Of a stretch of DNA of 64,000 nt, positions 1 to 10,843 are shown piece after piece. The stretch lies in NCBI RefSeq assembly GCF_016765655.2, contig NZ_CP086106.1:5974501-6038500 (forward strand), written 5' to 3'. Every line of letters starts with the position of its first letter. Position 1 is the first letter of the stretch. This DNA is from Skermanella mucosa (lineage in GTDB: Bacteria; Pseudomonadota; Alphaproteobacteria; Azospirillales; Azospirillaceae). The notes under the pieces are model-generated. The model had not been told where the DNA came from. It ran no database searches and saw nothing but the letters and a program-made list of their open reading frames with translations. A program made the translations under genes and the position numbers.

Positions 1-137
1 AGCATCGCGACCGAAATCGCCCTGCAGCTTCCATAGGTTCGAGCCTTGAGCGCAAGCAGGGTGCCAGATCCGCCGTTCCAATGACATATCCAAGCTCCAC
101 ATGCCGGTCGGATCATCTCCGGAGATGCTGCCTGCCG

Positions 138-785
138 TCAGTTCTGTTCGGAAGTACTTGGCAGAACTAACCTTTCGATGATGATTCCGGTCGATGGATG
201 CTCCAGATGCCAGCGCAGAAAGACGAGCCTCTCTGAGCCGGGCGCCATCATTCCGCTGTCGCGTGCCGTATCCAGCATCTTTTCTATGCCCTCGGTCAGA
301 TCCGCCAAGCTGGGATTGTCTTCACTCAGGAGTCCGAACCCAACCACCAGTCGGTAGTATTGGGACGGCGGCAGATTATCGGCTAAACCGGCATAAACCT
401 CGTCCAGTCCGAGTGTCGTTCCGAGAACATCGACTCTGATGGGCCGCTTGCTTCGAGCGCTGGCATACTGGTTCAGCGACGACCAACCCGGAGATCCTGA
501 ACTCTCTCGCGATAAATCGGCCTGCGGAACCATGAGGTGAAGGTGAGGCTCCAGGGGATGCGCCGTGATGCGAGGAAGAGTAGTCCTGAGATCAGCTAGC
601 GCCGCCATATCTATGTGCTCGGCAATAACGACGGCCAGCACAGGGTCGGCACCGTTTATGACGAGCAGATCGGCCTTGACTCCTTCGTCGATGTGAACAC
701 CCTCGGCAACCGTGTAGCCCTTCCCGGCGCAGGCAGGGCTGATCAGTCGGCGGACATTCCCTACCAAGCAATCCCGGTGTCTCAT
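138..785 (-). CDS. Hypothetical protein downstream of nirX
   Basis: I do not recognise this 215-residue protein. It has no signal peptide, transmembrane segment or metal-binding motif that I can see, and looks like a soluble cytoplasmic protein of mixed composition. The frame is open upstream to a TTG at 896 that overlaps the nirX stop, but the ATG at 785 has a strong GGAGGAGA ribosome site 7 bases upstream, so I take that start. It lies 107 bases downstream of nirX on the same strand and may be the third gene of a nirI-nirX unit. A role in nitrite respiration is suggested only by position. Confidence 0.6.
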   Translation of the reverse strand: MRHRDCLVGNVRRLISPACAGKGYTVAEGVHIDEGVKADLLVINGADPVLAVVIAEHIDMAALADLRTTLPRITAHPLEPHLHLMVPQADLSRESSGSPGWSSLNQYASARSKRPIRVDVLGTTLGLDEVYAGLADNLPPSQYYRLVVGFGLLSEDNPSLADLTEGIEKMLDTARDSGMMAPGSERLVFLRWHLEHPSTGIIIERLVLPSTSEQN

Positions 786-892
786 GACTCGCTCTCCTCC
801 CGTTATCTTGCTGTCCGAATCAACAGGAAGTTCGAAACTATTGATCCAACAGATGCGATGCTCTCCCGACACCCCGACCAAATGTCTGTCCG

Positions 893-1897
893 TCAATGAA
901 TACCCGGGCCATGTTCCACGAGGCGTATCCAGTCATTGCCGGCCAGCAGTACCGTGGCAGGGCCGACTTTTGCCACCAGCACCTCCACTTCGTCCTGCGG
1001 CGTCAAGCATAAGGCGGTTGACAGGGCATCGGCCGCTGTCGCACTCCCGATCACGACTGTGACGCTGGAGTATAGCGCTCCTCCCTTTCCTTTCCGGGGG
1101 TCGAGGATGTTGAGGTCGGCGCTTCCAGCCGATGTAGCAACCGCCCGGTTGATGACATCGAATTCCCGCAGCACATGGTCCGACTTACCGGGATCACGCA
1201 CGCCGATGCGCCACGGCCGGCCGTCCGGCTTGGGCCCCAGGGCTCTCATCTCGCCGAGGTCCAGCAGGACATGCTCGATGCCTCTGGCGCGGAGAAGCTC
1301 GGCCACCCGGTCGGTCACATAACCCTGGGCTATGCCGTTCAAGGTTACCCCCATGCCGGGCTGACCGAAGCGGATCCGCCGGGAAGTGATTTCGATCCGG
1401 TGATAATCGATTAAAGCCAATGCTGCCCGAAGATCCTCACGCCGAGGTACGGTCCCCGCCTCCCTGTGCGTCGCCAGCAATCGCCAGAGCGGCTGGACCG
1501 TCACGTCGAAACGTCCGTCGCTGAGGTCGCCGAATCGCGCCGCTTCGGTCAACAGCCGGCGCATATCCAGGCTGGGTCTGAGCAGTTCGCCGTCACGGTT
1601 CAGCCGGCACAGGGCAGAGCCCGGCCGGAACAGGCTGAACTCACTCTCAAGACGATCGATCTCGGTAAGACAGGCCCCGATGATCGACCGGGCCTCTGCA
1701 GGATCGGGATGGAAAAGGGTGATGTTCGCCACCGCCCCCAGGGCAGTGCCTGTCCATTCATGGCGCAGAATGCCGGCATCCGCACCGCTGGCGACAGACT
1801 GGGGAACAAGCAGGCAGCCGGCCGCGGCGCCGAGGAGCTGAAGAACACGGCGCCGTGGCATCACGTCCCCTCTGGTCGTGTCCGAAACCGGGGTCAT
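893..1897 (-). CDS. nirX: NirX/NosX-type FAD:protein FMN transferase (ApbE family)
   Basis: This 334-residue exported ApbE-family flavin transferase should attach FMN covalently to a threonine of its partner, here most likely the periplasmic flavin domain of NirI. The N-terminus carries a twin-arginine signal (RRRVLQLLGAAAG near residues 15-27), so it probably acts in the periplasm. The ApbE core follows, with family-typical stretches such as FSLFRPGSALCRLN and LNGIAQGYVTDRV. It overlaps the nirI stop by four bases (ATGA), showing translational coupling. A second copy, nosX at 24614-25636, belongs to the nos operon. The pairing of a NosR-like and a NosX-like gene divergent from nirS matches the nirIX arrangement described in Paracoccus, so I name it nirX rather than nosX. 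The start could also be the ATG 12 codons in. Confidence 0.85.
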   Translation of the reverse strand: MTPVSDTTRGDVMPRRRVLQLLGAAAGCLLVPQSVASGADAGILRHEWTGTALGAVANITLFHPDPAEARSIIGACLTEIDRLESEFSLFRPGSALCRLNRDGELLRPSLDMRRLLTEAARFGDLSDGRFDVTVQPLWRLLATHREAGTVPRREDLRAALALIDYHRIEITSRRIRFGQPGMGVTLNGIAQGYVTDRVAELLRARGIEHVLLDLGEMRALGPKPDGRPWRIGVRDPGKSDHVLREFDVINRAVATSAGSADLNILDPRKGKGGALYSSVTVVIGSATAADALSTALCLTPQDEVEVLVAKVGPATVLLAGNDWIRLVEHGPGIH

Positions 1898-4104
1898 GGC
1901 TTCACCTCCGCAGTATCCTGGGTCGCCTTTGCGGGATTTTCACCGGAAGCGACGCCGCGCGCCGCCCCGGCGCCTGCCCTGCTCTCGCGCCGTCTGCGCC
2001 GGATGATCATGGGCGGGCAAGTATGGGTGTCGTAGTAGAGGGTCTGGCATTTCAGGCAGTAGATGCATTCGTTGGGATTGATCTCCCCGGTCGGGTGGAT
2101 CGCCTCGACCGGGCAACGCTGCTCGCAGATCCGGCATTCCCGGCCGCACTGGGGATGCCGTTTCAGCCATCGGAACATGCGCAGCCGGGCCGGGATCGCC
2201 AGGGCAGCTCCGAGGGCGCAGAGATAGCGGCAGTAGAAGCGCTCGATGAACAGGCCGGCGGTCAGGAGGGCCACGGGATAAGCCACCCAAACCCAGTCGC
2301 GCATGAACCGCAGTGTGATCGCCGTCTTGAACGGCTCGACCTCCGCGTAGACGGCGGCACGCTCCATCGACGTGAGGGAGACGGCGAACAGCGAGATGAA
2401 CAGGATGTACTTGATCGGCCAGAGCCGCTCGTGCAGCCCGAAGGGAACCCGGACCTGCGGTACCCGCAGCGCCCGGGCCGCCCGGTTGGTCAGTTCCTGC
2501 AGCGCCCCGAACGGGCAGAGCCAGCCGCAGAACACGCCGCGCGCCCAGAACAGCAGCGCCACCGCGACGAAGCTCCAGAGGATAAACAGCAGCGGATCGA
2601 GCAGGAAGAACGTCCAGTCGAATTCGGTGCGCAGGGCATTGGTGAAGGTCAGGACATTGATCACCGACAGCTGGGCGTGGGCGTACCAGCCGATCCAGAC
2701 CAACGTGATCGTGAGCATCACGATGCGCAGGCGGTTCCACAGCAGCGGGCGCTTGGCGAGCGCGTCCTGGAATACCAGGATCCCGGTCAGCGTAACAAGA
2801 ATGGAGGCCAGGATCCCGATATCTCCCCGGCGGCTCCACCAGACCTCGCGCCAATCGACGCTGACCAAATCGGCCTGCGCCACTGTCGGCTGCGCTGGAG
2901 CCGGTAGATAGCGCGCAGGCAGATCATATGGCAGGTTGAACACCTCCAAGACGGTTCCACGATCGGGGGAGGTTCGAGTCACCAGCAGCTCAAGGCGCCA
3001 GGGGGCTGCGGGATCGAAGCCGCTGTCCTCGGGCATCACGAACAGGGCCGTTTCGCGGAACTCCGGCGCACCCTGCAGCGGCATTTTCTCGATGATGCGC
3101 TGCTGATCGGGAGACAGCGTGAAGGTCCTGCTGCCCTGGACGATCTGCAACCGCTCGAACACGCCACTCCGCCGGTACTCGGTTCCCTTGAAGGAATAGA
3201 GGCCGGTAGCACCGACGAAGATCAGGGAACTTCCGGCACCGAGATTGGTGATCAGGTCCGCGTAAACACGGTCGCCGAGGAGATTGCGACCGATGCGGGC
3301 CGGCGATGCCAGTCCGGCATAGAGCGTGATGAAGTTGCTCTCCGCCGGACCGTCCAGGCCGGGCAGGTTCTCGGCTCCCTGCCGGCGAAAGGCTTCACGC
3401 ACGACGCCGGTGGTGAGCGCCAGCTCGGCGATTGAGCCGTCGGTGCGCAGGTCGGCCCAGCTGGCCGATTGGAACTCATCCCGAAGCGCCGCCGCGGAAC
3501 CAGGTCTATGGTCCCCGAGCAGTCCGAGCGCGTCCGCCACGATGCGGCTCGTTCCGACGATCAGGCTGTTCAGCGTCAGGGACGTTACCGTGGCGCCGCT
3601 GATGCCATCGACTACCCGTGAGACGCTGTCCGATCCCGAGACGGAGCGGAGCTTGACCGCTTCCCGGATGTCCGCATTGCGGTACTGCGCCACGAAGGCT
3701 CGGAGGTGCTCGTCGGTGATTCCGAGGATCAGGATCGGCTCATGATGCTCGACCAGATGGGCTCCGACAATCCGCCCCTGCAGGTCGATCCCGATCGCGA
3801 CATTCATCGGCTTGGCCGAGTAGCCGGCACTGTCCATAATGTCGGCGCTGAAAAAGACATAACCCGCTATCGAGCCATTCCGGTAGGCCGGATACACAGG
3901 GATCTGCGGCATCCTTTCGCCGAAACCGTCCGCGTCGGCAAACACATGCACCAGTTCGCTCACGCGAGGTTCAGCCGCCTGGACAGCTGAACCGACAAAG
4001 ATAAACCCCAGAAGCAGAAGCAGCAGCGGGAGCGTGGATAGCAGCGGGAGCGTCCTCGCAATTGCGGATATCTGGAGCAAAGCAATACCGGCTTTCACGT
4101 TCAT
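1894..4104 (-). CDS. nirI: NirI, NosR-like membrane flavoprotein with polyferredoxin tail
   Basis: This 736-residue protein is a NosR/NirI-type membrane flavoprotein. It begins with a hydrophobic leader, followed by a periplasmic FMN-binding domain with the covalent-FMN motif DGISGATVTS. A transmembrane block (roughly residues 420-620) contains two CxxxCP-type signatures ([13 protein letters not shown] and CRYLCALGAAL). The cytoplasmic tail carries two 4Fe-4S motifs (CRICEQRCP and CIYCLKC). NirI is thought to support nirS expression or nitrite reductase function, as NosR does for N2O reductase. It is divergent from nirS, and the 184-base gap holds an FNR/Dnr-type palindrome that could serve both directions. 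The paralogue nosR is at 31310-33616. I saw no strong ribosome site before the ATG. Confidence 0.87.
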   Translation of the reverse strand: MNVKAGIALLQISAIARTLPLLSTLPLLLLLLGFIFVGSAVQAAEPRVSELVHVFADADGFGERMPQIPVYPAYRNGSIAGYVFFSADIMDSAGYSAKPMNVAIGIDLQGRIVGAHLVEHHEPILILGITDEHLRAFVAQYRNADIREAVKLRSVSGSDSVSRVVDGISGATVTSLTLNSLIVGTSRIVADALGLLGDHRPGSAAALRDEFQSASWADLRTDGSIAELALTTGVVREAFRRQGAENLPGLDGPAESNFITLYAGLASPARIGRNLLGDRVYADLITNLGAGSSLIFVGATGLYSFKGTEYRRSGVFERLQIVQGSRTFTLSPDQQRIIEKMPLQGAPEFRETALFVMPEDSGFDPAAPWRLELLVTRTSPDRGTVLEVFNLPYDLPARYLPAPAQPTVAQADLVSVDWREVWWSRRGDIGILASILVTLTGILVFQDALAKRPLLWNRLRIVMLTITLVWIGWYAHAQLSVINVLTFTNALRTEFDWTFFLLDPLLFILWSFVAVALLFWARGVFCGWLCPFGALQELTNRAARALRVPQVRVPFGLHERLWPIKYILFISLFAVSLTSMERAAVYAEVEPFKTAITLRFMRDWVWVAYPVALLTAGLFIERFYCRYLCALGAALAIPARLRMFRWLKRHPQCGRECRICEQRCPVEAIHPTGEINPNECIYCLKCQTLYYDTHTCPPMIIRRRRRESRAGAGAARGVASGENPAKATQDTAEVKP

Positions 4105-4213
4105 TTGCAGCAGCCTGTGAATGGCCGAAAGTACGCTCCGAATTTACGGAGAAATCGGTTGATCCTGTTTCTTTTCCCAAAAAGCATTCTGGGCGTTTTT
4201 TCCCTTACATACC

Positions 4214-4227
4214 TTGCTCCCGAGCAA
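4214..4227. promoter_or_regulatory. FNR/Dnr-type operator between nirI and nirS
   Basis: TTGCTCCCGAGCAA is a perfect 14-bp palindrome of the TTG-N8-CAA class bound by the Crp/Fnr family. Its centre (4220.5) is 68 bases before the nirS ATG. A start near 4262 would put it at -41.5, the usual class II position, with a weak -10-like CTACTC at 4251-4256. It could also activate nirI in the other direction. Confidence 0.75.
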
Positions 4228-4285
4228 GTTCCCCCTCGAAAATTTGTGCTCTACTCAGACCGCTCGAACCTTATCGGGAGGATAG

Positions 4286-6091
<1,806 letters not shown>

Positions 6092-6149
6092 ACCTGACCT
6101 CCTCCGGCGGGCGGCATCGCCCGCCGGCTGCCCCGACCAAAGGTGAGCC

Positions 6150-6506
6150 GTGGGTAAATTCCGGTATTTCCGATTTTTTCAGCCTAAATCGGCTCTTCTC
6201 GTGATGGTTTCCTCGGCGCTGTTAGCGTCCAGTGTGGTGTCGGGCGCCGAGCGCCCGACACCTGCCCGTCAAGTCGAGCTGATGACGCTTCTCAGGCATG
6301 ACTGCGGCTCCTGTCATGGACTGACCATGAAGGGCGGCCTGGGCCCGCCCCTGCTACCCGACACCCTGGCGGGCAAAGACAAACCGACATTGGTCGGGAT
6401 CATCCTCGACGGCGTGCCCGGAAAACCAATGCCGCCGTGGCGCTTCGAATTGCAGCCGGAAGAGGCCCGATGGCTGGTTGATCGACTGCGCGAGGGATTG
6501 AAATGA
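6150..6506 (+). CDS. nirC: NirC, small c-type cytochrome
   Basis: This 118-residue exported monoheme cytochrome c is of the NirC/c55X type. A basic, hydrophobic leader ends near ASSVVSGA. The heme motif is CGSCH, and a likely Met axial ligand lies in GKPMPPW about 40 residues later. NirC proteins are proposed to donate electrons to NirS or to take part in heme d1 maturation. It starts at a GTG preceded by AAAGGTGA and overlaps nirF by four bases, so it belongs to the nir operon. It is short, as expected for the family. Confidence 0.85.
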   Translation: MGKFRYFRFFQPKSALLVMVSSALLASSVVSGAERPTPARQVELMTLLRHDCGSCHGLTMKGGLGPPLLPDTLAGKDKPTLVGIILDGVPGKPMPPWRFELQPEEARWLVDRLREGLK

Positions 6507-7663
6507 AGCATTTAGGCGTCCTGATGGGAGCCATCCTCCTGGCCGTTCCAGTATACGCTACGGCTGCGGATCAGCGCGGAACCGGCGATCTCGGCATCGT
6601 CGTGGAGCGCGCCGCGGGTCGTGTCCAGGTCATCGATTCAAGTCTCCGTACGAAACTCGCGAGCGTTCCCGAGCTTGGTGACCTCAGTCATGCCTCGGCC
6701 GTATTCTCGCGCGATGCGCGGTACGCCTACGTCTTCGGGCGTGATGGCGGCCTCAGCAAGGTTGATCTGCTTACCGGAAACCTGGAAAACCGCGTGGTTC
6801 AGGCCGGCAACAGCATCGGCGGTGCGATCTCTCAGGATGGAAGGCTGGTTGCCGTTTCCAATTACGAGCCGGGTGGCGTGCGGGTATTCGATGCCGGAAC
6901 GCTGGAGCCGCTGGCCGACATTCCGACCGGATCCAAGGTGGTCGGCCTGGTCGATGCCCCGGACCAGCGATTCGTGTTCAGCCTGTACGATCTGGGGGAG
7001 ATTTGGCTGGTGGACATGAGCGATCCGGCAGTCCCGGAAATCACGAAATACCCGAATGTGGGGCAGAATCCCTACGACGCCCTGATCACGCCGGATGGCC
7101 GCTACTACGTGGCGGGTCTGTTCGGCGAGGACGGGCTGGCGCTGCTCGATCTATGGCATCCCGAGAAGGGCGTACGGCGCATTCTCGACGGTTACGGTCG
7201 CGGCGAGGACCCCCTGCCCGTCTACAAGATGCCGCACCTCGAGGGTGTCGCGATTGCAGGGAAAAATGCCTTCCTCCCCGCCGTCGGTCGGCACGAAATC
7301 CTGGTCGTTGACATGGACAAGGATTGGCAGGAAATCGGCCGGATCCCGGTCCACGGCCAGCCGGTCTTCGCCGTGTCCCGGCCAGACGGCCGGCAGATCT
7401 GGGTCAACTTCGCTTATCCCCACAACGACACGGTCCAGGTGATCGACGCGGCCAGCCTGGAAGTGGTGCACAGCATCAAACCCGGCCCGGGGGTGCTTCA
7501 CCTGGAGTTCACTCCGCGCGGCGAGCAGGTCTGGGTATCGGTGCGCGATGCCGATCGGGTTGATGTCTACGATACCCGCAGCTTCACGCTGCTCGGCTCC
7601 CTGCCGGCGGACAAGCCCAGCGGCATCTTCATGACCGCCCGCGCCCACCGCATCGGGTACTAA
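6503..7663 (+). CDS. nirF: NirF, heme d1 biosynthesis protein
   Basis: This 386-residue protein has a signal peptide (about residues 1-21) and a cd1-like beta-propeller with repeated blades such as GDLSHASAVFSRDARYAYVFGRDG. No CxxCH heme motif is present, which separates it from NirS and NirN. NirF is required for heme d1 synthesis and acts in the periplasm near the end of the pathway. The gene overlaps nirC by four bases and is four bases from nirDL. Whether it is soluble or membrane-attached cannot be read here, as I see no clear lipobox. Confidence 0.93.
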   Translation: MKHLGVLMGAILLAVPVYATAADQRGTGDLGIVVERAAGRVQVIDSSLRTKLASVPELGDLSHASAVFSRDARYAYVFGRDGGLSKVDLLTGNLENRVVQAGNSIGGAISQDGRLVAVSNYEPGGVRVFDAGTLEPLADIPTGSKVVGLVDAPDQRFVFSLYDLGEIWLVDMSDPAVPEITKYPNVGQNPYDALITPDGRYYVAGLFGEDGLALLDLWHPEKGVRRILDGYGRGEDPLPVYKMPHLEGVAIAGKNAFLPAVGRHEILVVDMDKDWQEIGRIPVHGQPVFAVSRPDGRQIWVNFAYPHNDTVQVIDAASLEVVHSIKPGPGVLHLEFTPRGEQVWVSVRDADRVDVYDTRSFTLLGSLPADKPSGIFMTARAHRIGY

Positions 7664-7666
7664 GCC

Positions 7667-8692
7667 ATGGATCTGGACAATATTTGCGACGTGCCGCTAC
7701 GACCACTCGAGCGCCGTCTGCTGGACGCATTCCAGCGCGATCTGCCCCTGGTTGAGCATCCCTATCAGGTCATGGCCGACGCGACAGGGAGCCGCGAGGG
7801 TGACGTTCTGGAGGCACTTGATCGGCTGCGTGAAACTGGCGTGCTGAGTCGCGTCGGGCTCGTCATCCGGCCCAATATGGCGGGCGCCAGCACCCTGGCG
7901 GCCATGGCCGTTCCAGATGGCGATTTGGCTGCGGTGGCGGCCAGGGTCAGCGCCCGGCCGGAGGTCAACCACAACTACGAGCGCGAGCACCGGCTGAACC
8001 TCTGGTTCGTCGTCGCGGCGGCGGATGCGCAGGCACTGCAGCAGACTCTGCGAGAGATCGAGCGGGAAACCGGGTACGCGGTGCTCAACCTGCCGCTGGA
8101 GGCTGCGTACCACATCGATCTTGGTTTTTCGCTGTCTCGCGATAGCGCGAGGAACCAGAGAAAATCAAAGAAGATGGACCCGGCAGGTGGTTGGGCAGTG
8201 CGTGTGACGGATCAGGATCGTCATATACTTGCGGCCTTACAGGATGGGCTGCCCCTGGTTCCCCGCCCCTTCGCCCAGCCGTCAGCTCGACTCGGCATCA
8301 CGGAAGCGGAGTTGCTCAGCGAGCTCCGATGGCTTCTCGTCTGCGGCGTGATCAAACGGTGCGGCCTTATCGTCCGTCACCACGAACTGGGTTACCGGGC
8401 CAATGCCATGGTGGTCTGGAACGTTCCGGACCACTCGGTCGATGAGGTCGGTGCCAGGCTGGCCACCCTGCCCTTCGTCACCCTCTGCTACCGGCGCCCG
8501 CGCCGCCTGCCGGACTGGCCCTACAATCTGTTCTGCATGATCCATGGACGCGACCGCAACACCGTCGTGGAGCAAGTGGCCACCATTCGCGCCCTGCCCG
8601 GCCTTGCCGGGGTCCAACACACGATGTTGTTCAGCCGCCGGCGCTTCAAGCAGCGAGGCGCCACCCTTTCCCGGACCCCGGAGGCTGCCTGA
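7667..8692 (+). CDS. nirDL: NirDL fusion, siroheme decarboxylase
   Basis: This 341-residue protein contains two Lrp/AsnC-like halves in one chain. Residues 1 to about 155 resemble NirD (LERRLLDAFQRDLPLVEHPY, EHRLNLWFVV). Residues from about 175 to 330 resemble NirL (DRHILAALQDGLPLVPRPF, RRLPDWPYNLFCMIHG). The NirDLGH proteins decarboxylate siroheme to didecarboxysiroheme in heme d1 synthesis. They share the AsnC fold but act as enzymes rather than DNA-binding regulators. In many denitrifiers nirD and nirL are separate genes; here a linker rich in Lys, Ser and Arg near residues 160-172 joins them. The stop shares a base with the nirG start (TGATG). Confidence 0.92.
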   Translation: MDLDNICDVPLRPLERRLLDAFQRDLPLVEHPYQVMADATGSREGDVLEALDRLRETGVLSRVGLVIRPNMAGASTLAAMAVPDGDLAAVAARVSARPEVNHNYEREHRLNLWFVVAAADAQALQQTLREIERETGYAVLNLPLEAAYHIDLGFSLSRDSARNQRKSKKMDPAGGWAVRVTDQDRHILAALQDGLPLVPRPFAQPSARLGITEAELLSELRWLLVCGVIKRCGLIVRHHELGYRANAMVVWNVPDHSVDEVGARLATLPFVTLCYRRPRRLPDWPYNLFCMIHGRDRNTVVEQVATIRALPGLAGVQHTMLFSRRRFKQRGATLSRTPEAA

Positions 8693-9135
8693 TGGACGAT
8701 CTCGATCGCCGCATCATCAATAATCTGCAGGGCGGCTTTCCAGTTTCCGAGCGCCCGTTCCTCGATGCGGCCCAAACCCTGGGCATCGGGGAGCGAGATC
8801 TGATCAGCCGCATCGAGGACATGCTGGAGACGGGCGTGTTGTCCCGGTTCGGACCGATGTACCACGCCGAACGGCTGGGCGGCGGCCTGACGCTGGCAGC
8901 ACTGGCAGCGCCGCCCGGACGCTTCGACGAAGTGGCGGCTCTGGTCAACGCCCATGCGGAAGTGGCGCACAATTACGAGCGCGATCACGAACTGAACATG
9001 TGGTTCGTCCTTGCTACGGAGCGGCCCGGCGACATCGACCGCATGCTCGCCGAGATATCTTCCGAAACCGGACTGGTGGTCCACGACATGCGCAAGTTGG
9101 AGGAATTCTTCGTCGGCCTGAGGTTTGAGGCATGA
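8692..9135 (+). CDS. nirG: NirG, siroheme decarboxylase subunit
   Basis: This 147-residue Lrp/AsnC-like protein belongs to the heme d1 siroheme decarboxylase set. It has an N-terminal winged-helix-like segment (LDRRIINNLQGGFPVSERPF) and the conserved NYERDHELNMWFVLATE shared with the NirD half of nirDL. The start overlaps the nirDL stop by one base and the end overlaps nirH by four bases, so production is coupled. By similarity it pairs with NirH, as the NirD-like and NirL-like halves pair in NirDL. I see no signal peptide, consistent with cytoplasmic action. Confidence 0.9.
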   Translation: MDDLDRRIINNLQGGFPVSERPFLDAAQTLGIGERDLISRIEDMLETGVLSRFGPMYHAERLGGGLTLAALAAPPGRFDEVAALVNAHAEVAHNYERDHELNMWFVLATERPGDIDRMLAEISSETGLVVHDMRKLEEFFVGLRFEA

Positions 9136-9623
9136 GCGACGATCCGCCCATCGATGCCCTTGACCGGCGTCTGATCCAAGCGACTCAGGCCGGACTGCCG
9201 CTTGTCGAACAGCCTTATCATCACCTAGCAGGCGAACTCGGCATTCCAGCCGAGGACGTGATTCGCCGGCTGAACCGGATGCTGAGTGCCGGGATCATCC
9301 GCCGGATCGGCGTCGTGCCGAACCACTATGCCCTGGGCTACCGCGCCAACGGCATGTCAGTCTGGGATGTGCCGGACGACGCTGTCAGTGCGATCGGCCG
9401 CCGGGTCGGCGCCCTGGATTTCGTCAGCCACGCCTACCACCGACCCCGCCACCTGCCGATGTGGCCCTTCAACCTCTTCGCCATGGTCCATGGCCGCACA
9501 CGGGCCGAAGTCGAGGACAAGGTGGCGGCGATCGCAGACTTGATCGGCCCTGCCGACCGCGGCCATTCCATTCTCTACAGCACGCGCATCCTCAAGAAGA
9601 CCGGATTGCGGATCGTCGGATAG
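9132..9623 (+). CDS. nirH: NirH, siroheme decarboxylase subunit
   Basis: This 163-residue Lrp/AsnC-like protein resembles the NirL half of nirDL: LDRRLIQATQAGLPLVEQPYHHLA at the N-terminus and RPRHLPMWPFNLFAMVHGR near residue 110. The second motif includes a conserved His in the family's substrate pocket. With NirDL and NirG it should form the siroheme decarboxylase machinery of the heme d1 pathway. It overlaps nirG by four bases, and nirJ begins 11 bases after its stop. Confidence 0.9.
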   Translation: MSDDPPIDALDRRLIQATQAGLPLVEQPYHHLAGELGIPAEDVIRRLNRMLSAGIIRRIGVVPNHYALGYRANGMSVWDVPDDAVSAIGRRVGALDFVSHAYHRPRHLPMWPFNLFAMVHGRTRAEVEDKVAAIADLIGPADRGHSILYSTRILKKTGLRIVG

Positions 9624-9634
9624 GAGATCTCCCC

Positions 9635-10843
9635 TTGCTGCGAATCACCCAGTGCATGCACGAAATCCTGGACCCGACGCCGGTTCGCCCGAAGCGGAAC
9701 CCGCCCGGCCCGGTCGTGATCTGGAACCTGATCCGACGCTGCAACCTGCGCTGCAAGCACTGCTACTCGATCTCGACGGACGTCGATTTTCCGGGCGAAC
9801 TGAGCACGGCCGAGGTCTTCAAGGTCATGGACGACCTCAAGCACTTCCGGGTTCCGGTACTCATCCTGTCCGGCGGCGAGCCCCTGCTGCGCCCCGACAT
9901 CTTCGAGGTCTCGCGCCGCGCCAAGTCCATGGGCTTCTATGTCGGCCTCTCCACCAACGGCACGCCGATCGACGAGACCAACATCGCCTCCATAGCCGAG
10001 GTCGGCTACAACTATGTCGGCATCAGCCTCGACGGGATCGGGCCGACGCACGACCGGTTCCGCCGGCGCGACGGTGCGTTCGACGCCTCGTTGCGCGGCA
10101 TCCGTCTATGCCTCGAGAACGGCATCAAGGTCGGCCTGCGCTTCACCCTGACCCAGGACAATTTCCATGAACTGCCCGCCGTGCTGGATCTGATGGACCG
10201 GGAGGGTGCCGACAAATTCTACCTGTCGCACCTGAACTACGCCGGCCGCGGCAACAAGCATCGCACGGATGACGCCCATTTCGGGATGACCCGGGCGGCC
10301 ATGGACTTGCTGTTCGAGAGAGCTTGGCGCAGCGTCGAAAGCGGTGACGGAAAAGAGTTCGTCACCGGTAACAATGATGCCGACGGCGTTTATCTACTGA
10401 TGTGGGCGGCCGAGCGCTTCCCGGAGCGGCTGGATCACCTGCGTGCCAAACTCGTGCAGTGGGGCGGGAACTCGTCTGGTGTCAACGTCGCCAACATCGA
10501 CAATCTCGGCAACGTCCATCCCGACACCTTTTGGTGGCACTACAATCTCGGCAATGTCCGCGACCGGCCGTTCTCGGAAATCTGGCCGGACGTATCCGAC
10601 CCGATCATGGCCGGATTGAAGGCGGCATCTCGTCCGGTGGAAGGGCGCTGCGCCTCTTGCCGGCACCTCAAGATCTGCGGCGGCAACACACGGGTCAGGG
10701 CGCTTCAGCTCACCGGCAATGCCTGGGCCGAGGACCCCGGATGCTATCTTACCGATCAAGAAATCGGGGTCACGGACAGCCAGCCCCGCGTACAGCTGAC
10801 ACCCTACCGGAGCAGGAAGTCCCATGAAGTCGCGGCGAATTAG
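9635..10843 (+). CDS. nirJ: NirJ, radical SAM heme d1 biosynthesis protein
   Basis: This 402-residue radical SAM enzyme carries the canonical CNLRCKHCY cluster motif near residues 33-41 and a C-terminal auxiliary iron-sulfur region (GRCASCRHLKICGGN with a downstream Cys in EDPGC). NirJ removes propionate side chains from didecarboxysiroheme to create the keto groups of the d1 ring. The reading frame is open upstream inside nirH, but the TTG at 9635 has GGAGAT 8 bases upstream and gives MLRITQCMHEILDPTP, which matches the family's usual N-terminus, so I choose it. It overlaps nirN by 20 bases. Confidence 0.93.
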   Translation: MLRITQCMHEILDPTPVRPKRNPPGPVVIWNLIRRCNLRCKHCYSISTDVDFPGELSTAEVFKVMDDLKHFRVPVLILSGGEPLLRPDIFEVSRRAKSMGFYVGLSTNGTPIDETNIASIAEVGYNYVGISLDGIGPTHDRFRRRDGAFDASLRGIRLCLENGIKVGLRFTLTQDNFHELPAVLDLMDREGADKFYLSHLNYAGRGNKHRTDDAHFGMTRAAMDLLFERAWRSVESGDGKEFVTGNNDADGVYLLMWAAERFPERLDHLRAKLVQWGGNSSGVNVANIDNLGNVHPDTFWWHYNLGNVRDRPFSEIWPDVSDPIMAGLKAASRPVEGRCASCRHLKICGGNTRVRALQLTGNAWAEDPGCYLTDQEIGVTDSQPRVQLTPYRSRKSHEVAAN

